Below, one piece after another: positions 35,059 through 44,027 of a stretch of DNA of 52,535 nt. Numbering within the stretch: position 1 is the first letter of the stretch; the number at the start of each line of letters is the position of its first letter. The notes beneath the pieces are model-generated. The model worked only from the letters and a program-made list of their open reading frames with translations. It did not search any database and was not told the origin of the DNA. The position numbers were made by a program, and so were the translations under genes. This DNA is from Flavipsychrobacter sp. (GTDB lineage Bacteria; Bacteroidota; Bacteroidia; Chitinophagales; Chitinophagaceae): the NCBI GenBank assembly GCA_016786665.1, contig JAEUVZ010000003.1, forward strand, positions 1-52,535, given 5' to 3'.

Positions 35059-35559
35059 TTAGGCCCATTGGCAGATGATACCGCCCATCAGCGCCAGGGT
35101 AATGATCCAGTAGCCCAGGTGTATGAAAATGTACTTGCCACTCTTGCGCTCAAACAGGGCGTTGATACCCAGTATGGGCAGCGCGATAAAAATGGCGGCA
35201 ATGGTACCATGCAACGCCCCATGCCCGAACGTGCGGAAGTTTTTGCCGTACACCGCCATGGAATCGGTGTACCACTTGTAAGCAGCACCCTGTTTTTCAC
35301 TGAAGCCTGGCTCATTCATTACCAACGATGGCAGCGCGTTTTGGTGAATGACGATGCCCGTAAGCATAAAGGCAAGCATCAGGCTGAACAATAGGGTAAG
35401 TGCGAATACTTTACCCATGTTAGCGTTTTTAAGTTGCTCTTCTGTAAGACCTGTAGATTTTATCCAGGCCCTGCCCATCACTTTGGGGTTGTACCACGCA
35501 AAACCAACCAGCAAAGGCACTAAACCGGCGAGTACCGGCACCAGGAAATTCATATTCAT
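35059..35559 (-). CDS. DUF1761-family membrane protein
   Basis: A 166-residue integral membrane protein with four hydrophobic segments (about 5-23, 48-72, 113-132, 143-163). The first contains VLAGLVPLLVGFAWYNPKVMGRAW, split, which is typical of DUF1761, where a conserved W-Y/F-x-P follows the first helix. Function of the family is unknown. It is a single gene with its stop 12 bases from the strong hairpin. Confidence 0.85.
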   Translation of the reverse strand: MNMNFLVPVLAGLVPLLVGFAWYNPKVMGRAWIKSTGLTEEQLKNANMGKVFALTLLFSLMLAFMLTGIVIHQNALPSLVMNEPGFSEKQGAAYKWYTDSMAVYGKNFRTFGHGALHGTIAAIFIALPILGINALFERKSGKYIFIHLGYWIITLALMGGIICQWA

Positions 35560-35660
35560 ATAGATGTATTTTCATAAATGTAAGGAGGCGTCGCTTGAAA
35601 GTCAAGCCAGTGTAGATAAATCGTTTCAAATTTAATATGGTGTTATCCGTCTTTTGGCGG

Positions 35661-35691
35661 TTGTTTTTTGTTTTTTAGCTGTTTAGGTTTG
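35661..35691 (+). promoter_or_regulatory. Promoter of the candidate small RNA
   Basis: A -33 TTG (35661-35663), 20-base spacer and the exact -7 element TAGGTTTG (35684-35691). No start codon with an ORF follows; a terminator follows about 155 bases on. Confidence 0.55.
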
Positions 35692-35696
35692 TATAT

Positions 35697-35852
35697 AATA
35701 CAGCGGATAATAAGGGAGCCCTGCGGGTTCCCCGGCCACCGGCCCCTGTTTAGCTTCATTGCTATGTGAAGACGTTAACCCCCTGAATTGATAGGCAGGC
35801 CTGCTGCATATCGGTTCAAGCCTTGTGAATTTTTTCGCAAGGCTATTTTTTT
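35697..35852 (+). ncRNA. Candidate small RNA, about 155 nt
   Basis: The segment lies between a good promoter (-7 element ending at 35691) and an intrinsic terminator (stem 35819-35829 with 35834-35844, then seven T), has no ORF and is more G/C-rich than its surroundings. Visible hairpins: an 8-bp stem GGGAGCCC/GGGTTCCC near 35715-35735, a GGCC/GGCC stem just after, CTTCA/TGAAG near 35760, and the palindrome CAGGCCTG near 35797. It does not carry the SRP RNA, tmRNA or RNase P core motifs. 6S RNA is a possible identity but the long bubble-hairpin was not convincingly drawn. Start and class are inferred. Confidence 0.45.
35819..35852 (+). terminator. Intrinsic terminator of the candidate small RNA
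   Basis: An 11-bp stem with one G:T (35819-35829 with 35834-35844), loop TTTT, followed by TATTTTTTT. No plus-strand protein gene precedes it within 700 bases. Confidence 0.8.
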
Positions 35853-35932
35853 GCGCGTTCAGCCGGGTGGTGATATATGTCATAAAACGGCTTTATTATG
35901 CACCGCCCGCTCCTAAAGCCAACTAATAATTA

Positions 35933-35940
35933 TACCTTTG
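35933..35940 (+). promoter_or_regulatory. TAnnTTTG -7 element of the desaturase
   Basis: TACCTTTG, an exact -7 match; the desaturase ATG (36028) is 87 bases downstream, leaving an unusually long leader for this window. Confidence 0.6.
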
Positions 35941-36027
35941 CGTGGCGCGAAAGGCAATACACATTTACTATCCTTTCACTATATTTAGGTTGTCGCTCGC
36001 GCAAGAGTTATTTTATTACAATCAGTT

Positions 36028-37122
36028 ATGGCAACACCAAAGTTTTCCGCTTCTTCATTATCAGTTCATACCGAGTTACGAAACAGGGTAAGTGAGTATT
36101 TTAAGAATGCCGATATTGAATCTACAGGTAACGGCGCATTATATACAAAGGCGGTTATATTGTTCGGTGCTTTATTCGGCTTATACATTCACCTGGTGTT
36201 TTTTACGCCGGTGGCCTGGGTAGCTATTATAGAGTGTGTCCTGCTGGGCCTGGCTACCGCCGGCATTGGCTTTAATGTAATGCACGATGGCGCCCATGGC
36301 AGCTTCAGCAACAATACGGTTGTAAATAAAGTGGCCGCCTTTACCCTCGATTTCCTGGGGGGCAGCAGCTTTATGTGGAACAATAAGCACAACATCATAC
36401 ACCACACCTACACTAACATAGACGGCGTAGACGATGATATAGAAGCCCGCCCGTTCCTCCGGTTCGCGCCTACACAGAAGCGGCTGAAGATGCATAAGTT
36501 CCAGCACTATTATTTCTGGTTCTTCTATTCATTGCTTTACCTGTTCTGGGTGTTCTTTACCGACTACCGCAAATACTTTACCGGCAAGGTAGGTACCGTA
36601 CCTATTAAAAAACTGAAGCCGCTGGATCATATCCTGTTTTGGGGTTTCAAGCTGTTCTACATAGGTGCGTACATCGCCCTGCCTATTTATATGGTGGGCT
36701 TTACGCCCTGGCTGGTAGGCTTCCTGGTATACACCTGCAGCAGCGGTTTCGTGCTCAGCATCGTGTTCCAGCTGGCGCATACGGTAGAAGAGGCGGCTTT
36801 TCCGCAGGCGGTGATGCCGGCCAATAAAATAGAAGATGAGTGGGCGCTTCACCAACTGAAGACGACTGCTAATTTCGCTACCCGGAACAAACTGATTACC
36901 TGGTATGTAGGAGGGCTCAACTTCCAGATAGAGCACCACCTGTTCCCTAAGATATCGCATGCGCACTATCCTACTATCAGCAAGATAGTGAAAGAGGCAT
37001 GTAAAGACATGGGTGTACCCTATATAGAGCACCGCCTGATGGTTCAGGCTATAGCCTCACACATTTCGCACCTTAAGAAAATGGGTCAGTCGGAATATGT
37101 GCCGGAAGCCCTGGCTGCATAA
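36028..37122 (+). CDS. Membrane fatty acid desaturase
   Basis: A 364-residue diiron membrane enzyme introducing a double bond into an acyl chain. Three histidine boxes are visible: HDGAH at 86-90, HNIIHH at 121-126 and QIEHHLFP near 300. The QxxHH third box (Q instead of H) is the mark of front-end/linoleoyl-type desaturases, but the N-terminal cytochrome b5 domain often fused to them is lacking. Four or so membrane helices (about 43-60, 64-82, 160-178, 205-240). Membrane fluidity is the likely purpose. Promoter at 35933-35940 and terminator after. Confidence 0.93.
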   Translation: MATPKFSASSLSVHTELRNRVSEYFKNADIESTGNGALYTKAVILFGALFGLYIHLVFFTPVAWVAIIECVLLGLATAGIGFNVMHDGAHGSFSNNTVVNKVAAFTLDFLGGSSFMWNNKHNIIHHTYTNIDGVDDDIEARPFLRFAPTQKRLKMHKFQHYYFWFFYSLLYLFWVFFTDYRKYFTGKVGTVPIKKLKPLDHILFWGFKLFYIGAYIALPIYMVGFTPWLVGFLVYTCSSGFVLSIVFQLAHTVEEAAFPQAVMPANKIEDEWALHQLKTTANFATRNKLITWYVGGLNFQIEHHLFPKISHAHYPTISKIVKEACKDMGVPYIEHRLMVQAIASHISHLKKMGQSEYVPEALAA

Positions 37123-37145
37123 AAGAACATAAAAAAGCTTTACAG

Positions 37146-37175
37146 AAGCGCCCGGGATACCGGGCGCTTTTTTTA
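37146..37175 (+). terminator. Intrinsic terminator of the desaturase
   Basis: A perfect 10-bp stem (37146-37155 with 37160-37169), loop GATA, running into a T run. Confidence 0.9.
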
Positions 37176-37341
37176 TGTGCCCCGCATCTCGCGAAGCGAG
37201 GGCGGCGACGCATTCAGCATCTATAAAGTGGTATGACTTGGCCGCTAACTTTAAGTAATGGCTTTAACAATAATATAAGCTTTATTGTTTAAATTCGTTA
37301 TGCATAGTACATATTTTCACTACACAACAACACATCCGAAT

Positions 37342-40300
37342 ATGAGGAAGGTATTTCTACCACTTATCCTGTTTGCATTACTATTTCCGCTGGCGTCGTG
37401 GAGCCAGGACGTCCGGCTGCCGCACGACAAATACGACATACGCCTTCCGGAGGGAATGGTTCACTTTTCCTTCAACGACCGGAAGCTGGTAGTAGGTTTC
37501 GGTGAAGGTGTACAGGAAGCCGCCGCAGTGGAGCTACTGAACGCCTCTGGCCTGTTTGCACCCTACCGGAAGGAGTGGAAAGATTTGCTGCCCCGTATGT
37601 ATCGCCCGGAACTGAAGGAGGGTGTAAGCTACGAAACCGCAGCGGCCGTGCTGAAGCAGATGCCTGAGGTGGCCTATACCGCTCCCGTGGTAGGATACCG
37701 CGGGGAGGAACAGGCCCTCTACGATGTGCTTTTCGTAGGCCTGAACAGCGCCGGAGATATGGCGCTGCTGAGCGAACTGGCGGGCCAGCTTCACTTCCAG
37801 GTAGAAGAGCAGTTCCCCGACCAGCAGCATGTGTACCGCTGCCGGGTAACAAAAAATGCCGCAGGCAACGCCCTGGAAATAGCCAGGTACCTGCAAACGC
37901 TTAACAAGTTTAAATGGGCAGAACCCGATTTTATTTATACCTGCAAACTGCACACGGTTGACCCCTACTACGGTTTCCTGTGGGGCATCAACAATACCGC
38001 CCAGTACACCGGTGCCACCGCCGGCGCAGATATGGATGTGGTGAACGCGTGGACCTTAGCTACCGGCAACTCTTCTATAAGTGTAGCGGTACACGACTGC
38101 TGGGGCTCCAACGCGGAATTTACCCACCCGGATATTTCCTTTGCTGCTACGTATGACGCGGTCGGTTCCGGGTTTGCCTCTTCCGGCTTTACCGGCGATG
38201 CGCATGGCATTAACTGCGCCAGCATAATAGGCGCTACGGGCAACAACAACGTGGGTACCGTAGGTGTAGCCTATGGCGTGCAGGTAAAGGCGGTAAAGAT
38301 AGGCACCATCATCAGCAGTGGCGGCAGCTTTAGCACCAGTGGCTCCATCAGGGCGCTGGCCACTACATGGTCTTACCAAAACGCCGATATTATTTCCAAC
38401 TCTACGGGTGGTGGCAGCAGCAGTACCGTATTTGACAATGCGATAGCCAATGCCCTGGTGCTGGGCCGCAATGGAGCCGGCACACTGTTTTTCAGCTCCA
38501 ACGGAAACTCCAATACTACTACTGTGGCCTACCCGGCTAACAATACCAATACGATAGCGGTAGCCGCTACCAGCTTTTGCGACATGCGCAAAAGCCCGAA
38601 CTCCTGCGGCGATGGTGAAGGCTGGGGTTGTGACTACGGCGTGGGTACCGATGTGGGAGCCCCCGGTATCCGCTGGTACGCTACCGACATAGCCGGCGCT
38701 AACGGCTACACCAGCGGCGACTATTACCAATTCTTTAACGGTACCTCCTCTGCATGCCCCGCCACGGCGGCAGTAGCGGCGCTCACGCTCTCCCTGAACC
38801 CAACTCTGTCGGCCGCTAATCTGCGGTACGCCATAGAAAGCACCTGCGAGAAAGTAGGAGGCTACACCTACAGCACCGGTGTGAGCGGCCAGCCGAACGG
38901 CACGTGGAGCAATGAGCTGGGCTATGGCCGGGTGAACGCCTACCAGGCACTGCAGGCGGCAAACTGTACCGGCGCTACCAATGATAACTGCGCCAACGCC
39001 ATAACGCTACCGCTGAACGCATCGTGCACGTATACCAGCGGTGACCTCTGCCGGGCTACCGAGTCGCTGCCGGCCACTTCGTGTTCCGGCTCTACAGCGG
39101 TACGGGCAGCGGATGTGTGGTACACTGTAACACCTTCCGGCACCTCTGGAACGGGCGTAACCCTTACCTGTGTATCCGGCGCCAATACCGACGTAGTAAT
39201 GGGCATATATTCCGGAAGCTGCACCGGCCTCACCTTGCTGCAATGCGTGGATGCGTCGGGAACCGCAGGCACCGAGACTATGACAGTAACCGGCCTCACC
39301 TCCGGCACTACCTACTATGTACGCGTGTACGATTACTTTGGCAGTACCCTGAACACCGGTTTCCAGATATGCGCCACCCAATGCGGGCCTACTACTCCTA
39401 CGGTAACTCCCGCAGGACCGGTAACGCTTTGTACCCCCAATACGCAAACGCTCACCATCAGCAACCCGTGCACCGGCTGTAGCTTCGCCTGGAGTGGAGG
39501 CGGCACCGGTACTACCAAAGTTATCAGCGCCACCAGCAGCACTACGGTGACCGCTACCAATACTTGCGGCACATCAGTAACCAGCAATAGTGTTTCGGTA
39601 ACGATAGACCCGCTGCCGGTGGTGCCAACCATTACTCCTTCCGGCCCGGTAGACCTTTGCGCCGGCAACGCGCAAACGTTAACCATCAGCAACCCCTGCA
39701 CGAGCTGCACCTTTAACTGGAGCAACGGCGGCACCGGCACCACACAGTCGGTAAGCACGGCCGGCAGCTACACCGCCACGGCCACCAACTCCTGCGGTAC
39801 TTCTGCCGCCAGTAACGCAGTAGCCATAACGGTGACGGCACTGCCCGCCGTGCCGGTAGTAACCCCATCGGGCCCGCTGAGCTTCTGCAACGGCGACTCC
39901 GCCACGCTCACTATCTCCAATCCCTGCACGGGTTGCACCTTTAACTGGAGCAACAGTGACACAGGCATCACCACCGTAATGTACACGCCCGGCAGCTATA
40001 CCGCTACCGCTACCAACTTCTGCGGCACCTCCGCTAATAGTAATACGGTAGGGATATCGCTGCTGGCGCAGCCGGTAACGCCGGTCATTACGCCATCGGG
40101 CCCGCTTTCTATTTGTTCCAGCAATCCCGCTACCTTAACGGTATCTAACCCGTGCACAGGTTGTACCTTTAACTGGAGCAACAGCGGCACCGGCACTACA
40201 CAATCGATAAACACTACCGGAACCTATACCGCCACGGCCACCAACACCTGCGGAACTTCCGCTACCAGCAATGCGGTAACGGTAAATGTGACCCCTCAAC

Positions 40301-41817
40301 CCAGCAACCCGACGGGAGCAAGCGCTTCGCCTGCAGCAATATGTAATGGCAACAGCACTACACTGACGGTAAACGGAACGCTGAGTACGGGTGCTACGTG
40401 GGTATGGTATACGGGCAGCTGTGGCGGCACACAAGTGGGCAACGGCACCACCCTGAACGTATCGCCCACTACCTCTACCACCTACTATGTGCGTGCCGAG
40501 AACGGCATATGCAACTCCAGCTGCGCACAGGTAACGGTAACGGTGAATCCGCTCCCCGTTGCTAATGCCGGTACCAACCAAACCATTTGTTCGGGCACAT
40601 CGGTACAGATAGGGTCTCCGTTTACGCCGGGCAGCTCTTACAGCTGGACGCCCACCACGGGCCTGAGCAACCCGAACGCCGCCCAGCCTACGGCCACACC
40701 CACTGCTACCACTACCTACGTGCTTACCCGCACTATAACGGCCACCGGTTGCCAGGATACCGCCCACGTAACCATTACCGTAAATGCGCTGCCCAATACT
40801 GACGCGGGCCCGAACCAGGTAATGTGCAGCGGTTTCCCTACTACCCTGGGTACCCCTTTTGTAAATGGCTACCTGTATAGCTGGGCTCCCGCAACGGACC
40901 TGAACAGTACGGTAGTAGCGATGCCTGTCACTACCACTACCGTACCTGTTACTTATACGCTAACGGTAACCAATGCCGGCACTAACTGCTCCAGTACCGA
41001 CCAGGTATCCATTACCATCAATCCGTTGCCTACGGCGGATGCAGGGCCGGGCGTATCGGTAGCGCAAGGGTTTGGCGCTACTATAGGTGGTGCGCCTACC
41101 GGAACCGGAACAGGGCCGCTCAGCTACACCTGGCTGCCCAACGTAGATCTTAATAACAATGTGCTCTCCAATCCATACGCCACGCCGGCCAGCACCATTA
41201 CCTATACCGTAACGGTAACCGATGGCAACGGATGTGTGATGACCGATACTACTACAGTAAGTGTGATACCTCCGTGCGCGCCGCCCACCGCGGCTTTCTC
41301 GGCCTCGCCTGTAATGGGTACCTGTCCGCTGGTGGTGAACTTTACGGATGAGTCGCTGACCAGTGGCCCGGTTACCTATGAATGGACCATAGACGTGAAT
41401 GGTACCCCGCAGGTGTACACGGGTGCTAACCCTACGGCACTGTACACTGTAGCTGGATCGTACTCGGCACAGTTGATAGTGACCGATAGCTGCGGCAGTG
41501 ATACCCTGCTGCTGCCCAACTACATAACGGTTACCTGCCCCGTAAGCGTACCAACGGCAACAGGCGGATATACTATGGACATATACCCCAACCCGGCTTA
41601 TGACGTAGTGAACATTCGCGCGGGCGGAGTAGCCAGCGGTGACTATCACATCACGTTGCAGAATGTGCTGGGCCAGGTAGTGTATGAGCGCGATGTGACC
41701 TTGACCGGCAGCGAAATGGAAGAGCGGGTTTCCCTGGCGCCTTTTGCCAATGGTGTCTACACCCTACAGGTGATAGGCAACGGCCTGCAGGTAGCCCGGA
41801 AAATAGAAAAACGATAA
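37342..41817 (+). CDS. Large secreted subtilisin-like (S8) protease with Ig-like repeats, PKD and T9SS type-A domain
   Basis: A 1491-residue secreted protease. Signal peptide MRKVFLPLILFALLFPLASWSQ; propeptide to about 205; S8 catalytic domain about 205-555 with Asp252 (SVAVHDCWG), His288 (GDAHGINCASIIGA) and Ser469 (NGTSSACPATAAVAAL). The usual D-[ST]-G is D-C-W here and GTSMA is GTSSA, both still with the catalytic residues. Next a PPC-like domain (about 560-680), four 76-residue tandem repeats (about 685-988), further Ig-like repeats, a PKD domain (about 1315-1400: TCPLVVNFTDES) and the T9SS type-A sorting domain at the end (MDIYPNPAYDVVNIRAGG). ATG 37342 begins the signal peptide. It is flanked by strong terminators, so it is monocistronic. 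Confidence 0.94.
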   Translation: MRKVFLPLILFALLFPLASWSQDVRLPHDKYDIRLPEGMVHFSFNDRKLVVGFGEGVQEAAAVELLNASGLFAPYRKEWKDLLPRMYRPELKEGVSYETAAAVLKQMPEVAYTAPVVGYRGEEQALYDVLFVGLNSAGDMALLSELAGQLHFQVEEQFPDQQHVYRCRVTKNAAGNALEIARYLQTLNKFKWAEPDFIYTCKLHTVDPYYGFLWGINNTAQYTGATAGADMDVVNAWTLATGNSSISVAVHDCWGSNAEFTHPDISFAATYDAVGSGFASSGFTGDAHGINCASIIGATGNNNVGTVGVAYGVQVKAVKIGTIISSGGSFSTSGSIRALATTWSYQNADIISNSTGGGSSSTVFDNAIANALVLGRNGAGTLFFSSNGNSNTTTVAYPANNTNTIAVAATSFCDMRKSPNSCGDGEGWGCDYGVGTDVGAPGIRWYATDIAGANGYTSGDYYQFFNGTSSACPATAAVAALTLSLNPTLSAANLRYAIESTCEKVGGYTYSTGVSGQPNGTWSNELGYGRVNAYQALQAANCTGATNDNCANAITLPLNASCTYTSGDLCRATESLPATSCSGSTAVRAADVWYTVTPSGTSGTGVTLTCVSGANTDVVMGIYSGSCTGLTLLQCVDASGTAGTETMTVTGLTSGTTYYVRVYDYFGSTLNTGFQICATQCGPTTPTVTPAGPVTLCTPNTQTLTISNPCTGCSFAWSGGGTGTTKVISATSSTTVTATNTCGTSVTSNSVSVTIDPLPVVPTITPSGPVDLCAGNAQTLTISNPCTSCTFNWSNGGTGTTQSVSTAGSYTATATNSCGTSAASNAVAITVTALPAVPVVTPSGPLSFCNGDSATLTISNPCTGCTFNWSNSDTGITTVMYTPGSYTATATNFCGTSANSNTVGISLLAQPVTPVITPSGPLSICSSNPATLTVSNPCTGCTFNWSNSGTGTTQSINTTGTYTATATNTCGTSATSNAVTVNVTPQPSNPTGASASPAAICNGNSTTLTVNGTLSTGATWVWYTGSCGGTQVGNGTTLNVSPTTSTTYYVRAENGICNSSCAQVTVTVNPLPVANAGTNQTICSGTSVQIGSPFTPGSSYSWTPTTGLSNPNAAQPTATPTATTTYVLTRTITATGCQDTAHVTITVNALPNTDAGPNQVMCSGFPTTLGTPFVNGYLYSWAPATDLNSTVVAMPVTTTTVPVTYTLTVTNAGTNCSSTDQVSITINPLPTADAGPGVSVAQGFGATIGGAPTGTGTGPLSYTWLPNVDLNNNVLSNPYATPASTITYTVTVTDGNGCVMTDTTTVSVIPPCAPPTAAFSASPVMGTCPLVVNFTDESLTSGPVTYEWTIDVNGTPQVYTGANPTALYTVAGSYSAQLIVTDSCGSDTLLLPNYITVTCPVSVPTATGGYTMDIYPNPAYDVVNIRAGGVASGDYHITLQNVLGQVVYERDVTLTGSEMEERVSLAPFANGVYTLQVIGNGLQVARKIEKR
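39394..40305 (+). repeat. Four in-frame 228-bp tandem repeats in the protease gene
   Basis: Units begin at 39394, 39622, 39850 and 40078, exactly 228 bases (76 codons) apart. Each codes for an Ig-like module with [VT]P-x-[VI]-TP-x-GP, a first Cys, SNPCTGCTFNWS and TATATNxCGTS. Four cysteines are kept per unit. The DNA is strongly similar too, so copy number may vary between strains. Confidence 0.92.
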
Positions 41818-41832
41818 GGCGAACAGCAACGA

Positions 41833-41870
41833 TACAAGTAAGCCGGGGTAAGCGCCCCGGCTTACTTGTA
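41833..41870. terminator. 16-bp terminator hairpin after the protease gene
   Basis: A perfect stem of 16 bp (41833-41848 with 41855-41870), loop TAAGCG. It lies between the protease stop and the regulator start. Confidence 0.85.
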
Positions 41871-41998
41871 TGTATATCCTGCTGTTGATCATAAAGTGGG
41901 GCATCGAAGAAAAAAAATTATCACGAGCTCCGTCGTTTGACGGTAGCGCAGATAAAAAATGCGCTGTATTTTTCGGAGGTAACCCTAAACTATATCCT

Positions 41999-42625
41999 AT
42001 GATCAAAGTAGCGATAGCAGAAGAGCATCCACTATACCTGGAAGGACTCTGCGCCACTATTGACAATTTTGAAGGTTTTACCGTATTGCTAAAGGAGCCT
42101 ACCGCAGAAGGATTGCTGCAACAAATGGAAAGAGGATCCGTGCCGGATATCTGCGTGTTTGATATCAGCATGCCCACGGCTAATGGCTACGAGGTGCTGA
42201 AAAAGATAAAGAAGGACTGGCCCAAAGTAAAGGTGCTTCTCCTGTCGTTGTTTACCAACGAGATGAGCATCATCCGTGGCCTGAGAATAGGGGCAAACGG
42301 CTTCTTGCTGAAAAGCAGCGACCCGGTAGAAATGCATAAGGCGCTACGGGCGGTAGCCGAGCGAGGTTATTTCTACACCGACCTGGTGCCACACGACTTT
42401 TTGGAACAACCCCGTAGCAAATTGCTGCTGCAGCTTAGTTACCAGGAAATGGAATTCTTGTCGCTCTGCTGCACGGAGATGACCTATAAAGCAATAGCGG
42501 AGAAAATGGGTGTCGCCACAGGCACAATAGATTACTACCGGAAGTCGCTCTACCGGAAACTATCGGTGAATACGCGGATAGGACTGGTACTTTTTGCGCT
42601 AAATATGGGCATTAAGGCACTATAA
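41999..42625 (+). CDS. NarL/FixJ-family response regulator
   Basis: A 208-residue two-component regulator. Receiver domain (1-120): acidic pair EE at 8-9, phosphoacceptor Asp55 in ICVFDISMP, Thr/Ser in LLLSLFTN and Lys105 in GFLLKSSDP. LuxR-type helix-turn-helix at the end (about 143-208): LSYQEMEFLSLCCTEMTYKAIAEKMGVATGTIDYYRKSLYRKL, split. No kinase gene is nearby. ATG 41999 (MIKVAIAEEHP) is the conserved start; a longer frame to 41870 runs into the hairpin. It is a close relative of the degenerate regulator at 44351-44998. Confidence 0.92.
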   Translation: MIKVAIAEEHPLYLEGLCATIDNFEGFTVLLKEPTAEGLLQQMERGSVPDICVFDISMPTANGYEVLKKIKKDWPKVKVLLLSLFTNEMSIIRGLRIGANGFLLKSSDPVEMHKALRAVAERGYFYTDLVPHDFLEQPRSKLLLQLSYQEMEFLSLCCTEMTYKAIAEKMGVATGTIDYYRKSLYRKLSVNTRIGLVLFALNMGIKAL

Positions 42626-42634
42626 AACTATAAT

Positions 42635-42656
42635 AGGGCTGCTGGAAAGCAGCCCT
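42635..42656. terminator. Hairpin between convergent genes
   Basis: A perfect 9-bp stem (42635-42643 with 42648-42656), loop GGAA, between the regulator stop and the stop of the convergent T9SS gene. No strong T run. Confidence 0.65.
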
Positions 42657-42681
42657 GTATGCTTATGAAAGTGTGTGAATG

Positions 42682-43791
42682 CTATTGACGTGCCCATGTA
42701 CCAGAAACACGCTCGCCGTTTTCACCGGTAATGGTAATGTGGTAGGTGCCGGCGGGTAGCGTAGCCAGTTCGCTGGTAAGTGTAATTGTTGCCTGCCCAT
42801 AGTAAGTGCCTGAAAAAACCGTTCTGCCGGAAATGTCTGTCAGTGCCAATTGCTGCCGGCCACTGAATGGTGCTACAATGTTCACCTTGCCGGTAGATGG
42901 ATTGGGGTAAATTTCCAGCGATGATGCGGTATGTAGCGAGAACTTCAGCGGAATGACGCGGGTGAACGATTGCCGGCCATCGGGTTCCATAGTGCGGATG
43001 CGGTAGTAGTTGGTAACGCCACGGGCCGGCTGAACATCGGTATACACGTACTTGTGTGTCTCCGACTGCGTTAAACTACCTAGTACAGAGAAGTCCTTAC
43101 CATTGATGCTGCGCTCGATGTAGAAAACAGAGGGTGTATAGGTGTCGTCCGCCTGCCAGGAGAGCCATGCCATGCCGTCTTTGTTTGTTGCCTCAAATGA
43201 TCCCGTAGCGATGGAAAGCGGACCCAGTAAGGTGAAGGTATCTGCAGTAGCGAATCCGTAATAATAGTTGATGCCGGTGAGCACCCCTGCCAGACCGGAG
43301 ACAGATAACTCTACCTGGTTGAACGGCTGTGTGGCGTAGCCATAAATATAGTATTGGTCTACGCCCGCCAGGAGGGAGAGTAACCCCGTGCCGCTAAAGG
43401 TTTCTACGAGGCTTCCGTTATTGTAGGTGCGGATAGTGGCATTGGGCAAGAGCGAGAGAACATTGGCTGTACCAATATGCATGCCCACGAACCGCTGTGC
43501 GGTAGGAGCGGTAGCAACGGTGGTTGTGGTCACGTCGGCTACCAGCGGCACCCGTGCGGAAGCGGTACAGCCGAGCAAATCGACCAGGGAGGCATAACTG
43601 GCATAGTTGGTCACGTCCGCATCGCTGATATTGCCTTCGTTAATGAATCCGCCGCCGATGCAAGCAAGTCCGCCGCTGAGGGAAAGCGCTTCGTTGCCAT
43701 AAACGGAGAAGTGTGTAACCTGGCCAGAGGCTGCAGGTGTAATGCATGCAGCGAAAGCCGCTGCCAGCAACAGTTTGTTTACGTTGTTCAT
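42682..43791 (-). CDS. T9SS type-A cargo protein, ice-binding-like or adhesin-like region not recognised
   Basis: A 369-residue secreted protein: signal peptide MNNVNKLLLAAAFAACITPAASGQ; Gly/Ser/Thr/Leu-rich N-terminal domain (about 25-190) with ADVTTTTVATAPTAQRFVGM, LLPNATIRTYNNGSL and INYYYGFATADTFTLLG; a fibronectin-III-like region (about 195-285: ATNKDGMAWLSWQAD, FYIERSINGKDF, NYYRIRTMEPDG); and the T9SS type-A sorting domain (about 295-369: LEIYPNPSTGKVNIVAPF, LPAGTYHITI). The N-terminal domain is not recognised. It is divergent from the XRE-like/NarL-like pair, so local control is possible. Confidence 0.85.
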   Translation of the reverse strand: MNNVNKLLLAAAFAACITPAASGQVTHFSVYGNEALSLSGGLACIGGGFINEGNISDADVTNYASYASLVDLLGCTASARVPLVADVTTTTVATAPTAQRFVGMHIGTANVLSLLPNATIRTYNNGSLVETFSGTGLLSLLAGVDQYYIYGYATQPFNQVELSVSGLAGVLTGINYYYGFATADTFTLLGPLSIATGSFEATNKDGMAWLSWQADDTYTPSVFYIERSINGKDFSVLGSLTQSETHKYVYTDVQPARGVTNYYRIRTMEPDGRQSFTRVIPLKFSLHTASSLEIYPNPSTGKVNIVAPFSGRQQLALTDISGRTVFSGTYYGQATITLTSELATLPAGTYHITITGENGERVSGTWARQ

Positions 43792-43952
43792 AGTAGTTGA
43801 ATTTTTAGTGTTATGGTTAATTGTTAGTTCATTGATCGGTATATTTTATTTATGCCCACTGCGGTGCAGAACAGGACTACGAGGAATAGATTTTTTAATG
43901 TTCTCATACAGGGTATAGTTTATTACGCTCTTACGATACGGTGTACAGCATT

Positions 43953-43970
43953 AATAAAACAAGTTTTATT
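43953..43970. promoter_or_regulatory. Candidate operator: 8-bp inverted repeat
   Basis: AATAAAAC-AA-GTTTTATT in the divergent region between the T9SS gene (-) and the XRE-like gene (+). Palindromic sites of this sort suit a dimeric HTH protein. Assignment to the neighbouring regulator is a guess. Confidence 0.3.
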
Positions 43971-44027
43971 CCAGTTACAACATGTTTTAATTGATGTTCT
44001 GCCTTGTTAATGCATAAATATTACGAA

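Larger units (their letters stand above)
35560..36027. other. 468-base gap with a candidate small RNA
   Basis: No protein gene is supported. It contains, in order on the plus strand, a complete promoter (35661-35691), a structured segment with an intrinsic terminator (to 35852) and the desaturase promoter element (35933-35940). See the ncRNA entry. Confidence 0.6.

Noticed and set aside
39394-40305. CRISPR or satellite-like array
   Set aside because: The 228-base repeats are in frame, encode Ig-like modules and have no spacer pattern.
38056-41649. Several long minus-strand open frames inside the S8 protease gene
   Set aside because: They are low-complexity mirror images of the Thr/Gly/Ala-rich Ig repeats and have no recognisable domain.
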